Positions 12,968 to 24,579 of a DNA stretch of 64,000 nt are shown piece by piece. The DNA lies in contig NC_088301.1 in assembly GCF_032854445.1 (NCBI RefSeq), forward strand, positions 45,619,187-45,683,186, in the 5' to 3' direction. The position numbers and the translations under genes are program-made. The notes under the pieces were generated by a model. The model was not told the origin of the DNA. It was given only the letters and a program-made list of their open reading frames with translations, and ran no database searches. Each line of letters begins with the position of its first letter. Position 1 is the first letter of the stretch. The stretch is from Liolophura sinensis. Lineage: Eukaryota > Mollusca > Polyplacophora > Chitonida > Chitonidae.

Positions 12968-13825
12968 TTACTTTGGCACAGGCATTTCTCGCAAGGCACG
13001 CACTTTGTCAGGATCAGGTTTTAGGTCATCTTTGGTAACAATATGACCGGCATACTTCACAGCAGGTAGCTTCACTTGACGTTTGTCAAAGTTAAAACCC
13101 AGATTGTACTCTGTATCACGGTTTACAACGGCTTTGATGATTTTGTCATCTTCATCGTCCACCCCTCCTATCAGGATGTCATCTATCAGTGCTCTTGCAC
13201 TTTAGATGCCTTCAAGCATGTTGTCCATGTTTTGGAGCCGACTTAATAATAAACGGGGTCGGAGCCACCTACATCTGACTATGGGGTTATTATTGAATTG
13301 AATAGTATTCACGTCGTATCGCCTTGTTCAGGTCCATCGGATCAATGCAAATCCGGACTTTGTCAGTCTGCGGGCTCTATGACTTCAGCTATATGACCTG
13401 AACTCTCCATCTCTTTCAGCTTTTCCATTATCTTACCAGTCAGTTCTTTAGACTGACGCCTTGCATCATACACTACTGGGGGACACTAGGTTCAATTTTG
13501 AGGGAACAAGTTCCAGGTAGAGTAGGTGTAGTCAGTTTCAGCTCTGGATATCTATCTGTTTCATATCTGACATTTTGTACGCGTTCAATAAGGCCCAAGT
13601 CACTACTAGCCTGACCAGACAACCACGGTTGCTGGTTTACATACATTGAACATCTAGAAACTTATTTTTGTTGCATGTGGGAAGTGTGACACGCACTTCT
13701 ACTTTTATTGGGTGGCGTGTATACGACTGAAACTTCCTGTCTGCAGGTAGTACTGATTGCTTAATGATCATGGACTAGAACATACTTTATGGTATGAGTG
13801 ACTGAGTAGCACCTGTATCTATCTG
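12968..13825 (-). pseudogene. Protease and reverse transcriptase remnant
   Basis: The protease motif IDTGATQSLIP is at about 13825-13787. RT fragments follow: KVRICIDP at about 13380-13340, a LIDDILIGG box at about 13200-13165, and a thumb-like segment ending KPDPDKVRALREMPVPK near 12968. In-frame stops and shifts separate the pieces. The tyrosine normally preceding x-DD is leucine here. Confidence 0.78.
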
Positions 13826-13973
13826 CATGGTCAGTGTTTGTGATACTACGTGTATTTCTTCTGTCCAGTCTATGGTAATATTGTCAGACACAATGTTCAT
13901 TAAATGTGTAAAGTCTTCATCTGATGAACTGACCTCTTGCACGACATTCGAGCGATTTTTTTTACGAAAAGCT

Positions 13974-14689
13974 TTACTGAACAGCAGGACACTTTCTGTG
14001 TGACTTTTCATAACCACAACTGGAGCACATTTTCATAGAGTTTGTCTGTTTCCCTCTCTGTTTTCTGTAATCGCCCTGTTTCTTCTGCTGACTTCTGTTA
14101 ACAACCTTGTTTAACCTATGTTGCTCCTTCGCCGCACCAGACACAGCATTAATACTTGGATCTTCATCAGCAGTCATTATTTTGAGACTGTTTTGGAAGG
14201 TTTCATAGCTCTGGCCTATCTTGGCCATCTTTTCTATCTCATCATCTTTTCTAGACATCTCTCATACACAGCAGTATTACATGCGCCTATAACAATGGCG
14301 TCACGCAGCATACGCTCAGAATCACTATAACCAGAGTCTTTCTCGAGCAATCTCAGGTCAGTGACAAGGTTGTCAAACTTTTCTCCGTGTCGATGACGAC
14401 GTCTCTGGAAGTTCACAGCTGCTCGGATTTCATTACACTTTGGTGCCACGTACTGTCTGTATTTATTATATACTCCAGCCAGAGTGTCATTCCCTGCGGG
14501 TGTATCACCAACTGCTGGGGTCCATGTGGGAGTGTTATAGATTTCTCTGCCTTTATCTCCAATAATTGTGATTAAGTAGTTCAATTTTACTTTTTCACTT
14601 TTACTTGACAGGGCTTCATTAAAAGTGAACTCACAGTGCTGTCTGAAGCGTTTCCAGTCCTTATCTAAATCGGCGGCCTGCCAGTTCAT
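13974..14689 (-). pseudogene. gag remnant of the gypsy element
   Basis: Two overlapping open segments in different frames (14689-14234 and 14258-13974) cover a gag-like protein beginning MNWQAADLDKDWKRFRQHCE and ending in a cysteine/histidine knuckle. That start and the downstream knuckle are typical of gypsy gags in invertebrates. The frame change near 14240-14258 breaks the protein. Confidence 0.75.
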
Positions 14690-14699
14690 TCATACTATG

Positions 14700-15460
14700 C
14701 TTGCTACTGCATGAGTGACTGTGCCATGGCTTAACACAGATTTCAGCGTTCAGTTTCAGGAAGCACAACCTAAATGTCTGTGACATTCACTGTTAGACAG
14801 TTTTTCACAAACAGATCTACATCAAAATCAGTGGTGTGACATTTAACATGAGTTAACATGGTGTTGTTGTTGTAAGCTTGTACGTGATCAGTACACTAAC
14901 ACACAGTAGGCCTATACGTCATCTGCGTTTGGTGAGCGATTACTTACAACGGCAGGACATGTGGGGATTTGTTTGTAGAATAATATCAAGCACAACTTCT
15001 GACACAACGTAACGTGATAACTGGACCATATTAATGAGACAAACACGATGACATACGTTGACGAGCACGCCGGTTGATATGTGCATTTACTATCGTAAAG
15101 TAATGTCGCCAATGTCGTAAGTGACATGCAGTGTATCAGTACATGTTACACCCGCCACGCAAAACTTGTCAAAAGTCAAAACAAAGCTCCACATCATAGC
15201 ACTGAGGAAGTAAGTCACGCTGGATGAAATAAAGGTATAATCTATGACAGACATAGAGGTGGCAGAGTTTACCGTAGCCATGGTGCTAGGTCGAACAACC
15301 CGCTGGTACTGAGCAATCTACTAGACAGCAACAGCCAAAAGGTACACGCCGCAACCTGATACATGCGCGCAACAAGTGCCTAGCGAAATAGGCAATATGT
15401 AACCGATGTCATAATATAGGACACTATGATGTTTGTTGTTTTACAAAGAACATAGACAGT
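14700..15460. other. Spacer between the two retroelement fragments
   Basis: If the minus-strand element kept a 5' LTR it should lie here. I could not match this stretch to any part of 10400-11090, so no LTR is called. Nothing else is recognisable. Confidence 0.4.
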
Positions 15461-16254
15461 GTGCCCCAGCAAACAAGTGTGGAAACTCTTGATAAGAAGC
15501 AGGAATATTTTCTAGGAGCGGTGCATAATACTGATTTGTCTGAAGCAGTATGTTTTTTTAACTTGAAATGGACCGGCAAATCTGTCCGCTTCAACATTTA
15601 TTCCGGAGTCGATATGACAATAATGACTGAACAGACCTACATATCTCTGCAAACCAAAAACTGGAATAAACCGAGTCCAATCCAAAGAGCCCAGGTGGAA
15701 CAGGGAAACTATTAGACAGTGTGCTACTGGCGTAAAGCTTTACACTAAAGCGGTTTAGCTTGAGCTGTTTGTTATTCAGTGTGCATCAAACAATCTACTA
15801 TGTAGAGACTCAGCCGTGCTCATGGGCCTTATCCAGAGGATATACGACAATGTCTGTAGTGACATTGGTCTAATGTCATGTTCACCAGTGAAAATTGCAC
15901 TTCGTGATGATGCAATTCCGAACGCCATACATGCACCTAGACGGGTAGCCATTCCGTTTTTACCGAAAATCGAAAGAGCCACGGAACCGAGCGAATGGTG
16001 CCAGTTGTTAAGCCCAACGGATTGTTTACGTGGACTTAAGACAATTAAACAAAAGTGTGAAGAGAGAATGTTTTGTATTGTCTACTGTCGACGACATATT
16101 GTATCAGATGTTCGATTCCAAGTATTTTTCCAAATTGGGCGCTGCATCTGGATTTTACCATATTCCACCGGACGAAGAGAACGCCAGTCTCACAACTTTT
16201 TATTGCACCGTTTGGCAGATATCGGTACATAAGGCGGTACATCATGAACGTTAG
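15461..16254 (+). mobile_element. Second gypsy fragment, protease and RT, opposite strand
   Basis: A protease-like segment at 15461-15715 carries FNIYSGVDMTIM, where the catalytic aspartate position reads tyrosine, so it is dead. A linker at 15816-16020 contains PRRVAIPFLPKIE and EPSEWCQLL. An RT start in another frame at 16030-16254 reads MDLRQLNKSVKRE, then FSKLGAASGFYHIP. The order and motifs are typical of gypsy pol, from a different family than the 11-14.7 kb element and in the opposite orientation. It stops before the catalytic Y-x-DD box. Confidence 0.85.
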
Positions 16255-16467
16255 TTTAATAGGATTGAATAAGCCTGATGCACAAGGATTAATGACTATT
16301 TCAAGAGATTATATGTTTGATATACCTTACAGTTTAAGAGAAGGGAGATGTTATACAAGTGACGATATTCTGTAAGAATTGTGTTTGAGTAGGTTATGTG
16401 TTGTGAAACAGAGTATAATGTCATGGCGGTATTGAGTGAGTGAGTGATGACGAAATAAACTTTAGAA

Positions 16468-16735
16468 TGCATGTAATGTGCCTCCTTGATGCAGGACGGA
16501 TTTCCACCGCTCTTTTACTGTTTCAGGCAAGTATGGGAAGTAAGCCGCCCCGCCAGAGCCATTATACTGATACGGGTCAACCTTGCACTATCCCCTTAAC
16601 GCTGAACACCAAACCAGGTTACAAACCAAGTTACAACTTTCTCTTTTAAGGTCTTAGGTGTGACTCGACCCAGGATTGACACTGCATTTACCTCTCCCGT
16701 AGCGGACGCTCTACCAACTGTACTATCGGGGCCGG
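16468..16735 (-). repeat. tRNA-derived SINE S1, minus copy
   Basis: On the minus strand it starts GGCCCCGATAGTACAGTTGG with box A ACAGTTGGTAGAGCG and box B GGGTCGAGTC, then ACCTAAGACCTTAAAAGAGA and a central part with CAGTATAATGGCTC. It closes with AAAGAGCGGTGGAAATCCGT. The plus copy at 40231-40505 matches along its whole length. Confidence 0.85.
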
Positions 16736-17764
16736 ACCCTATGGCGGTAATGGAATAAATCCTAAATTCATCTGGCCAGCGAAGTCAGTCATACCTTACC
16801 CATAGATACACGCGACTGTCTTGATGATCTATTTATCATATATGTATTTATTCAACGAAGTCTACAAGAATGAAATGACAAACTTACAAATTCAACCATG
16901 GCGCCGAAGTGCCTGATCAAGTCACTCGTAAACCCGCAAACAAACATAGTTCATAATAAATATTAAACTACTCAATGTAAAGTAAATGCAGATATTAAAA
17001 CAACTGGAACTAATTCGAAAATATTCCTAAATTTTCTGCTCGATTATGCCTGACGAACAACCATAGTTTTAAACAATATTACAATATAACTGCGCCAAAC
17101 GGATCCCCAGAAACAGTGCTGACGTCACCGTTGATGTTCCGTGGAAATGTCACTAATTGTGTGATTCACAGCAACAACATAAACAAATCAAATGTCAAAC
17201 TGGAACATGACTGAACAAACTTGAATAAAAAATACGATTACTGTGGTTCTCAACAACGCTGAAGATTCATCTTGGAAAGAGTTCGTAGGATTGTCGGTGA
17301 CATTCCATTGCTTGCATGTTTGTCATTGTTGCACTTCGCAAACCTATTTCAGGGGATTCCCCAGTAGAGGGCGCAAGCAAGGTCAGGGTTTTCAAAGTAG
17401 CCCGAGAATGAGTGTTGACGTCATCATCTGATACGAAACGTTTATATCAAAGACAGGTAGGTATATGATAAAGGCTTATATCATGATTTTTCTGCCGACA
17501 CTGCAAGTAAGGTGCATTTGTGATCGTGGTATGCCTTAACATGAAAGAATCGTTAAACGAGACACGCATACCCTTTACTGACACATTTGTTCGTAAAAGT
17601 ATACAGCAAAAACACCTGCGTTTAGATTAACAAACTACTGTCTAGTAACGTGTTGATTGCGCATTTCCTCAACCTGTTTGTCAGACAGGACACAGGCTGG
17701 TGGCTTCCATCGCTGTTTGATCTTTATACCCCATGAATAAACCGGGCTCGAGGGTCATAATATA

Positions 17765-17905
17765 ATAAAAGACATCAGCACAGACATTAAAACCAAGGCA
17801 GTGGCGACAGTGTGATATTCTGCAAATGGTCACACGTATAAGCGACTTTATCTTAGTAATAGGGTTTTACATAAACTGTTTATGCACATGCTTAAATAGT
17901 AGCAA
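17765..17905. repeat. Family T repeat copy
   Basis: It shares GCGACAGTGTGATA, GCAAATGGTCACACGTA, TTTTACATAAACTGTT and a final AGTAGCAAC with the copies at 38140 and 43305. It is non-coding. Confidence 0.55.
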
Positions 17906-17916
17906 CGTTCAATACA

Positions 17917-17934
17917 CCCCCCCCCCCCCCCCCC
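17917..17934. repeat. Homopolymer C-run, 18 bases
   Basis: Eighteen cytosines, followed by a C-rich segment to about 17955. It directly abuts the end of a family T copy. Confidence 0.95.
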
Positions 17935-18990
17935 TCCACCGCCACCTCCACGTCGACAGCTTAGTACCATGGCCTAAGTAGACTTTACTGGGCGTTACTA
18001 GTACTCAAAATTGGCTGATTTAAGCTTAGATATAGCTAAATTTAGAACTGTTTTGTGCTGAAGAGTTATAACCAAATATATTCAATTTTTTATTTTAGCG
18101 CAAAGAATAACTATAATGTGGTCAAACCTAAGAGCTGAGGAATATAGCCTCAAGTTAAGACTATATAAGTTAAACGCGTTAAGCTGGAGACAGCTTTGTG
18201 ATCCCGGTTTGTTATCACAGTTGTGTAAGTGTAATATTTTCGAGAACGCAGTTAAACTTCAATCAAAAAACTTCATTTCCACCTTTTCTTATGGAGCAAT
18301 TATAATGGATGTAACCTAAGAACCGCTGTATTATAAGCAAATTACTCCAAGGAAATAAGACGTATCTTGGCTTAAGCCTCTCTACGGAGCCGTAAAGGTG
18401 ACATGGCTAGAAAGTTTCAATTATGTTTATGTTTATCAAAATTTCGTTCGCATGACTTAGTAAAGATCTCGAGATCACGAGAGAAATACATAATTATATC
18501 GTGAGACATACACAATAATAACACACGAGATAACTGTGTATTTCTATTAGTCGGTTATCCCGTCAGCACGACTTAACTGAAAAGAATATAACTGAAAACT
18601 TAGAAAGTTGTGTTGATATTTTTTCTATTTACAGTCTTCTTTCTGAAGTTGTCACTTTTACGTCTCTGTGCCTCTCGATTAATTGATCATATACTAAATA
18701 AATACTAAATAAGTTGCTACTAAAACAGTAGCAACTTGCACCCGTCATTTCCGTCATTTCCATGACAACATACCTCACCATTGTAAAGGTACGTGACGTG
18801 GTGTAGCGACAGCTTTGTAAAGCCAACTCATTACTTTACTTACATTCGCGTGTCTGGCGTAAAGGCAATCAAGTATATCTCATTTGGATACTCGAAGGGT
18901 CCGTTTGAAAAGTTTGCAAGATGTGAAAAAAGAAAAACAAATAAATAAAATCAAGCAACAAAATTCGGTTCCACATATTGATTTGAATTA

Positions 18991-18996
18991 TTTATT
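18991..18996 (-). terminator. Candidate polyadenylation signal of gene B
   Basis: AATAAA on the minus strand, about 107 bases past the gene B stop codon at 19103-19105. Confidence 0.45.
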
Positions 18997-19102
18997 ACGA
19001 ACTTCTGCACAAGTCGTGATCACCATTGAAGCATACTGTCTATCTTATTATTGTTTTACATGTAGTTGAAAATCCCATTGTTGAAGATTTTGGAACAGCT
19101 TT

Positions 19103-21069
19103 CTATTGCGTAGGATCGTCCTCCTTGATATTCGCGACATCCTCACCGGGTATTCTGTTGAACAGGTGATCTAAAATATGTGAAAACGTGCATACATATA
19201 TACTTCCGCACCACACATATTTACATAAACCTTCTATTTATATGTTTCCAGTTTAAACGATAATGGTCCTGTTGTCGTGTTGCTTAGTATCGTTACTTTT
19301 AATAAGACTCGCCGTAGATTAATGATATGTCTTCGGAATCAACTTTTCGCCGACTGCAATGCATATGGTAATTTATTAACAAAATGGATAAACAGAACAG
19401 TGTATAGAAGGTTTGAAGTGATAACAGTGGCAAATGCATATGGAGATTTAATATGGAGACTTAAAGAATGCTTAGGTAAAATATATATCTTTGATTGTTT
19501 ATTACAGTCTTGCTTCAGTAACATCACTGAAACTAACTGACCACACCGTTGGCATATATGTGTGCATGTCCCTTACCTGCGAATTCGACGAGCAGGCAGG
19601 TTCCGTATCCTGGTTCCCTCTGGACGTGAGGGAAATCATAACATCTGGGGTGAGGGAAATTGTAAGCAACATCCGCAGCACCTACAAAAAAAACCCTTTC
19701 CAATTTACCAATGGATCTATTTTCGTTTTTTTGAGGACTTCGTACAGCTGTCTAAATGGGAGTTTTATATATTCATGGTTTCTTTGGTGTGCGGAGTTTT
19801 CCCTGTCAACGCTACAGTTGGCTACTGTTAACTTGGATCTCATTACAATATACCAGGTAGGTTCAAACCAAATTCTTGGTGCCTGTTGCTGCCTCGCGTG
19901 GTGCTCAACAGGTTGGATTGGTTGGTCCGGTAGTATAATATGACTGGGCGGAGTGTCATGTCTGGCGTCTGCGACGTGATAATTCAGTGGCGCCAGAAGT
20001 TTGGTGGCATGGACTTGCCCTCTCACAATAAGACACAGTATATGCACACACACCTAATGAATCATCGAGGTAATATGACTGCAAAATTTTAAAGTATGGC
20101 GTCCAAAGGCACATCATATTTCAACTAACAAACTTCGAAAAGAATCATAGACACTATGCTAAATCGATGAATTCAAAGTATTGGTGTTAACAGCCAAACC
20201 ATACCCCAGAAGAAACAGTCGTTGTCCTTGTTGCACGGTATGTCTTTGTGGCACTCTTGGTTGTAGCATACTTCTCGACCTTGATTATTCTTGCAATCCG
20301 CAGATATAATGCATTTTTTCTGCAAAAATAAAAAGAAAAGAACCTCATGTGAATGAACAGCTATCAATAGCACATCTACAGAAACGACATAGAACAATTT
20401 GAAAATTAGAACACAATTCGGTTGAAAGATGGAAGCAGGGAATCTAAAATGTTGTGCACGATTGTTAGAGTGTTGGGTGACATTTAGGTAATGAAAGCTC
20501 CATCTCTTTATGCGATAATGAAACTATCTTTAAAATTATAGACACATAAAGCAGAGAATAGGATGAAGCTCAAAGCTAACTCTCAATGCTTATAATGGCG
20601 ATTTTATTCAAAACGATGGACATAAAGCCCACTTACCTTAGGTTAAGTGGAATTAGGCATGAACGAATAAGGACCACATATTCCATATTTGGTCAAGGGA
20701 TAATTATACAGGCGTATACTTATTGTAAATTTAAGAGACTTCAAGTAAAATATGCTAGTTGCACTTTTATGATTTGATGTAATTGTCTTGCGACAATGAT
20801 TTCATCTGTCACACAACACACATAAAATCAAACAAATGTAACAAGGCGAGACATAACACGTCAGAAATATGCCATATTTTCGGTAAATTTTTAACTAAAC
20901 ACAGATGGGTAATTTACAACGCTGACTTTGAAGCTATATATTGTGGTAAAGGCAGGGTGACAGGAAATCGCTGTCGTTTTTGTACAGATACAAGACTGTT
21001 AGAGAAACTTACCGCGCTGGCAATAGCACACAGAATACCAACAAGACACAACTGGATATAAACCTTCAT
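19103..21069 (-). CDS. Gene B: secreted eight-cysteine protein, paralogue of gene A
   Basis: The family is unrecognised. Coding exons on the minus strand are 21069-21013, 20319-20205, 19681-19577 and 19170-19103 (stop TAG). Introns are GT-AG in phases 0, 1 and 1, and the product is 114 residues. Exon 1 is a 19-residue signal peptide (MKVYIQLCLVGILCAIASA) with an AxA cleavage site. Mature cysteines are C22, C28, C37, C42, C48, C54, C71 and C86, exactly as in gene A. From C22 through the FFW motif, 27 of 36 residues are identical to gene A; the exon 3-encoded part matches at 22 of 36 (hand count). The exon 4 tail has RIPGEDVA. The exon 2 donor (G|GTATGG) is weak, and read-through would stop after about ten residues. 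A TATA box lies 54-61 bases upstream of the ATG. Intron 2 contains SINE sequence. It is likely an extracellular disulfide-rich peptide. It could be a defence, signalling, matrix or secretion component; the sequence does not decide. Confidence 0.88.
19840..20010 (+). repeat. SINE S2 fragment in intron 2 of gene B
   Basis: It contains GGTTGGTCCGGTAGTATAAT, ATGACTGGGCGGAGTGTCAT and GATAATTCAGTGGCGCC, matching the copy at 39505-39720. The middle (TATAATATGACTGGG) resembles the central part of SINE S1, suggesting a shared central domain. Confidence 0.65.
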
Positions 21070-21122
21070 CTTGACTGCTCTATCTGGGAAGCTCGAGTCT
21101 GTGTTTAATCGTTGAAGCGCGG

Positions 21123-21130
21123 TTTATATA
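21123..21130 (-). promoter_or_regulatory. TATA box of gene B
   Basis: TATATAAA on the minus strand. With the usual 25-30 base spacing, transcription would start near 21095-21100, leaving a short leader of about 25-30 bases before the ATG at 21069. Confidence 0.65.
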
Positions 21131-23974
21131 CAGAGTGCCTTCATGCAAAACTGCAGGCCATTTAATGGAATAAAAACCCTCTTTAGTAGGTAAAGTTTTG
21201 TGGAAAATGCGTTATTAACCTATTATTGTACCAGTTTTAGTTTTATAATTGTTGCCATGCCTATTTAAGGTAATCTCTGTCACCATTATCGCACCCATCT
21301 GAAATTTTTCTGCCGACAAATCAGTGTAACGCACATTTTCACATGACCTCTCTTGCATTCCACTTATTTTCTGACGAAAATAACGAAACATAGCAATGAA
21401 TTCCCAGTAATGTTCACAGTACTCATAGTGATATCTTATAAATATTTAAACTTCGAGACTAGCTTATTGATGTGTTGTTAATTTCATTACACTCATAAGA
21501 CTCTCTCAGTGTTACAGTTTAAGTATTTTCATTGAATTTAAAAAATAATATGGTTGTAGAAGATTTGAATTATCCTACGTCCCAGCATGCATCAGTTTTG
21601 TTATAGTTTTATTTCGATCTGTTTTGTTGAAAGTCCCTACAGTATTTTCGTATTACCAACCATATGTTATTTTTACCCCAATGAAAACTACCACATGTGA
21701 AAATACCATGTGACCTTATTTGTAGAAAACGAATAACTGACTCATCACTGTAATATCTGTTGTTACTCTGTGGATGCCAACTGCATGAAACACTGCTATC
21801 ATGAAACAAATGTTAGGACACAACCAGTGACGAATCCCTTTCGGTTGTCATTGTGCAGAGTGAGCAAGTGAGCAGAAAGTAAATTAGACATAATAACCGG
21901 AGTTCGAAGTGTCATGTTACAATTAATGCAGCATTGAAAGTCTTTCAGTACAGGTTAGGTTTCACATCATTTGATGAGTAAAATCACAGCAGTAAAGACA
22001 TTGTGGAATCCGATGAAATCCGGCATATATAATCAGGTTACCTCAGGGTTTGATTCTAACTCTTCGCTTATAATGCTTAAATGGCAAATCAATCGGTTCC
22101 TAGTACTGATTAGAATAAGCAAAATTATGTATGGAAAATGCCCACCAGCATTATTCTGGTTTACGCAAGAATACAATATAATTATTTCCATGACGTACAG
22201 CATCTGGAAAAGGGCATGTATACAGTACCCAAGGGTATTACTGTGTAACTATATAGTATTTGCCTTTAACTATTAAGCCATTTACCATTATGTCGTTTGT
22301 CACAGATGCGGCGTAAGAGCAGACACTGGTTTTGGTATCTCATATGAACTGTGTAACGGAAGACTACAATGTGAATTACCTGTATATACCGAAAGTCTTA
22401 CTCTAAAAAAGAATATAAATGTACATGCAAACTACACACTTAGAATAAAAGTTTCTTGCAAGAAACCTATTTAAAACGTGTACTACTACCAGATTTTTGT
22501 TGTAATCGGACGCTTGTCATTTTGTTTATAAATAAAGTTCTACCAGTCGTCCGTAACTGTACTGATTATAGTACAACAAAGGATTTATAGGTTAGGACCA
22601 TAAAAATCCCTTTAAATTGTTTACAAGTTAATTACAGAACAGGCATATGTACGTGAATGTAATGTTGTGTTGGCATAAAGTATAACAAAGTATAGTAACG
22701 AAACCAAAAATGATACACAACTAGAATCCGTTTGTCCGAAATACCCCAACCCATCCCTCAACATTTCCATGAATATAGAGCCAAAAACCACAGAAAACAT
22801 TTTTAAAAACTGACAGGACATCATGTTGGTTTAGTTTGGCTTCACACAGATTGTTTCATGGATCATTCGTGGTGTGTATTGATTGCACACTGGTATATCC
22901 AGTTTGAATGGAGAAATGTAGCAATCAGAAGAGAATACAGCGGGAAATATTTGTGTATGTTTAGAGTAGTCTAAATGACTAATTGAAGTTCTAAGCACAT
23001 AATATAAATGAAAATAATGATCATATTATTATCAAAAGTGTAGATGTTTAGATGATATAAAAGATGTATATGCGCATTGTTTCAGTGAAACTGGTGCCAT
23101 ACTTTAGCTGCTTGAGCTCTATGAACAAAATCTGTGTACATGAAAATCCTTTATTGCACAAAGTACTGGGAGTAATTATGAAAATAATTATCCGATTTGT
23201 GCACAAGTTTAGATGACAGGGAAAATGTATGCTATGTTTCATAGAACAGGTTGAGTACTTTACAGGAGTAGCATGGACAAAACATGAATCATGTAAAAGC
23301 ACAATTAAGCAAAAGTTCTAAATGGGTGTAATTGTCAAAATGTACTATATTACAGGCTAGATGTATGTTAAGTTTAATCAATAAAACCGCCTGCTAAGAA
23401 TCTTGTCTACAAACATTCAGATTGATAGACATAGATGAACATACAGGGTGATTCCTACACCCCCAACACCAGCCCCATCTTCGTTGAGTGGAGTATAATG
23501 ACAAGGGGCAGTATTTCACCGCTTAGTGTGACCATATGGCAATTATCGCAATGTCGTCGATCGCAGCTCTGCTTTTGCTCTGTGCTGTGGGTCATGAACT
23601 TCGAGTGAAAAAGTATGCTTGATCTGAGTTTACCAAAAGGTGTCTCTGTTGCAGAGTCAAGCCAAAGACATAACATGTAGGTGTATTGTGCCGAATGTGT
23701 TTCCACCAATATACGTTTTTTATGGGATATGGCTTTCACGGTCTTTCTCCTTAAACAGTGCGTTTTGGCACAAAAGTGAAATAAAAAAACACTCACCAGC
23801 TCAGACCAAAACCCCTTCCCTAGTTCAAACTAGTCTTGAGAAGTAAACAGTGCAAGACGCCCATCATAAATATGTTAGCTTGCCAGCTGACACAGCACCA
23901 AATAATATACTTTTCATCTGCACTCCATCAGCCCCCAAATCCTGCGTATTCCGCAGCTGGTGACCCATTCGATA

Positions 23975-24230
23975 ACCTTAAGATCACAAGTTTACAAAGC
24001 TGTCTTTAGTTTTACTTAAGCGTAATAATTTTGAATTCAAAATACTTCATTGTGTTAAAATTTAACTTAATGCAGGAATTCTTGTATTAATACTAAGATT
24101 TTTCTTAGACTTTCTTCACAAACTTAAAAATTTGCGTTTAAGGTCAAATTTGAATTCTGTAATAATGCCATAATTTAAGACTAAGTCTGACTTAAATCTG
24201 AGACAGATTCGTGATCCTGGGACCTGGATA
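23975..24230. mobile_element. MITE-like element with terminal inverted repeats
   Basis: The left end reads GATCACAAGTTTACAAAGCT, then GTCTTTAG. The right end, read on the other strand, reads GGATCACGAATCTGTCTCAG. The interior is very AT-rich, with no frame. A related segment lies at about 18116-18240. Target-site duplications were not found. Confidence 0.4.
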
Positions 24231-24579
24231 TTTTTTTTATTTCGAAATAATATATTTCCACAGCCTAATGCGGGGGAGTGTGAGCATCAGTTTTAATATG
24301 AGTTTACAGAGTTTTTACCCGAATGGTTGTGAGTAAATCATTTTGGACACACTTTAGGTGTTTCACGCTGATAGATTCTTTTACAATTTCGAGTTGATTT
24401 CAACTTGATCAGGATTTCAAGTGATTAAGCATTACTTTCGACGAAGTCAGATGAGCTGTCACAAATCTCAATGTAAGGGAGATAATTCGTTCAGACAAAT
24501 AGTGGCTGTCAGCGCCATAACTGACACAAATGATGAAGACCATTGCTAAAGGGGAAAATGCCTCTCACGAATGGGGCTG

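Larger units (their letters stand above)
11096..14689 (-). mobile_element. Degenerate Ty3/gypsy retrotransposon
   Basis: The order on the minus strand is gag, protease, reverse transcriptase, RNase H, integrase, which is the Ty3/gypsy order. Gag-like sequence is at 14689-14234, with a CCHC-like knuckle (CSSCGYEKSHRKC) near 14040-14000. A protease motif DTGA lies near 13820. RT sequence (RICIDP, LNKA) lies at about 13400-13320, with a box reading LIDDIL near 13190 in place of the usual Y-x-DD. RNase H starts near 12790 and the connection region, including GKPVTV and NALSRTNLPD, runs to about 12430. Integrase pieces with RTDNGP are at 12073-11804, and a C-terminal-like segment is at 11583-11096. 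Reading frames are broken by several shifts and stops, so the copy is dead. I found no LTR pair. Confidence 0.88.
16740..19000. other. Non-coding stretch between SINE S1 and gene B
   Basis: It contains a family T copy (about 17765-17905), an 18-base C-run (17917-17934), a segment at about 18116-18240 sharing a GACAGCTTTGTGATCCCGG phrase with the MITE-like element at 24 kb, and a hairpin-like AGTTGCTACT/AGTAGCAACT pair at 18711-18738. No gene is supported. Confidence 0.5.

Noticed and set aside
23455-23796. Minus-strand 113-codon open frame, possibly transposase-like
   Set aside because: One short stretch faintly recalls DDE transposases, but no catalytic triad or terminal repeats can be shown. 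A homology search would decide.
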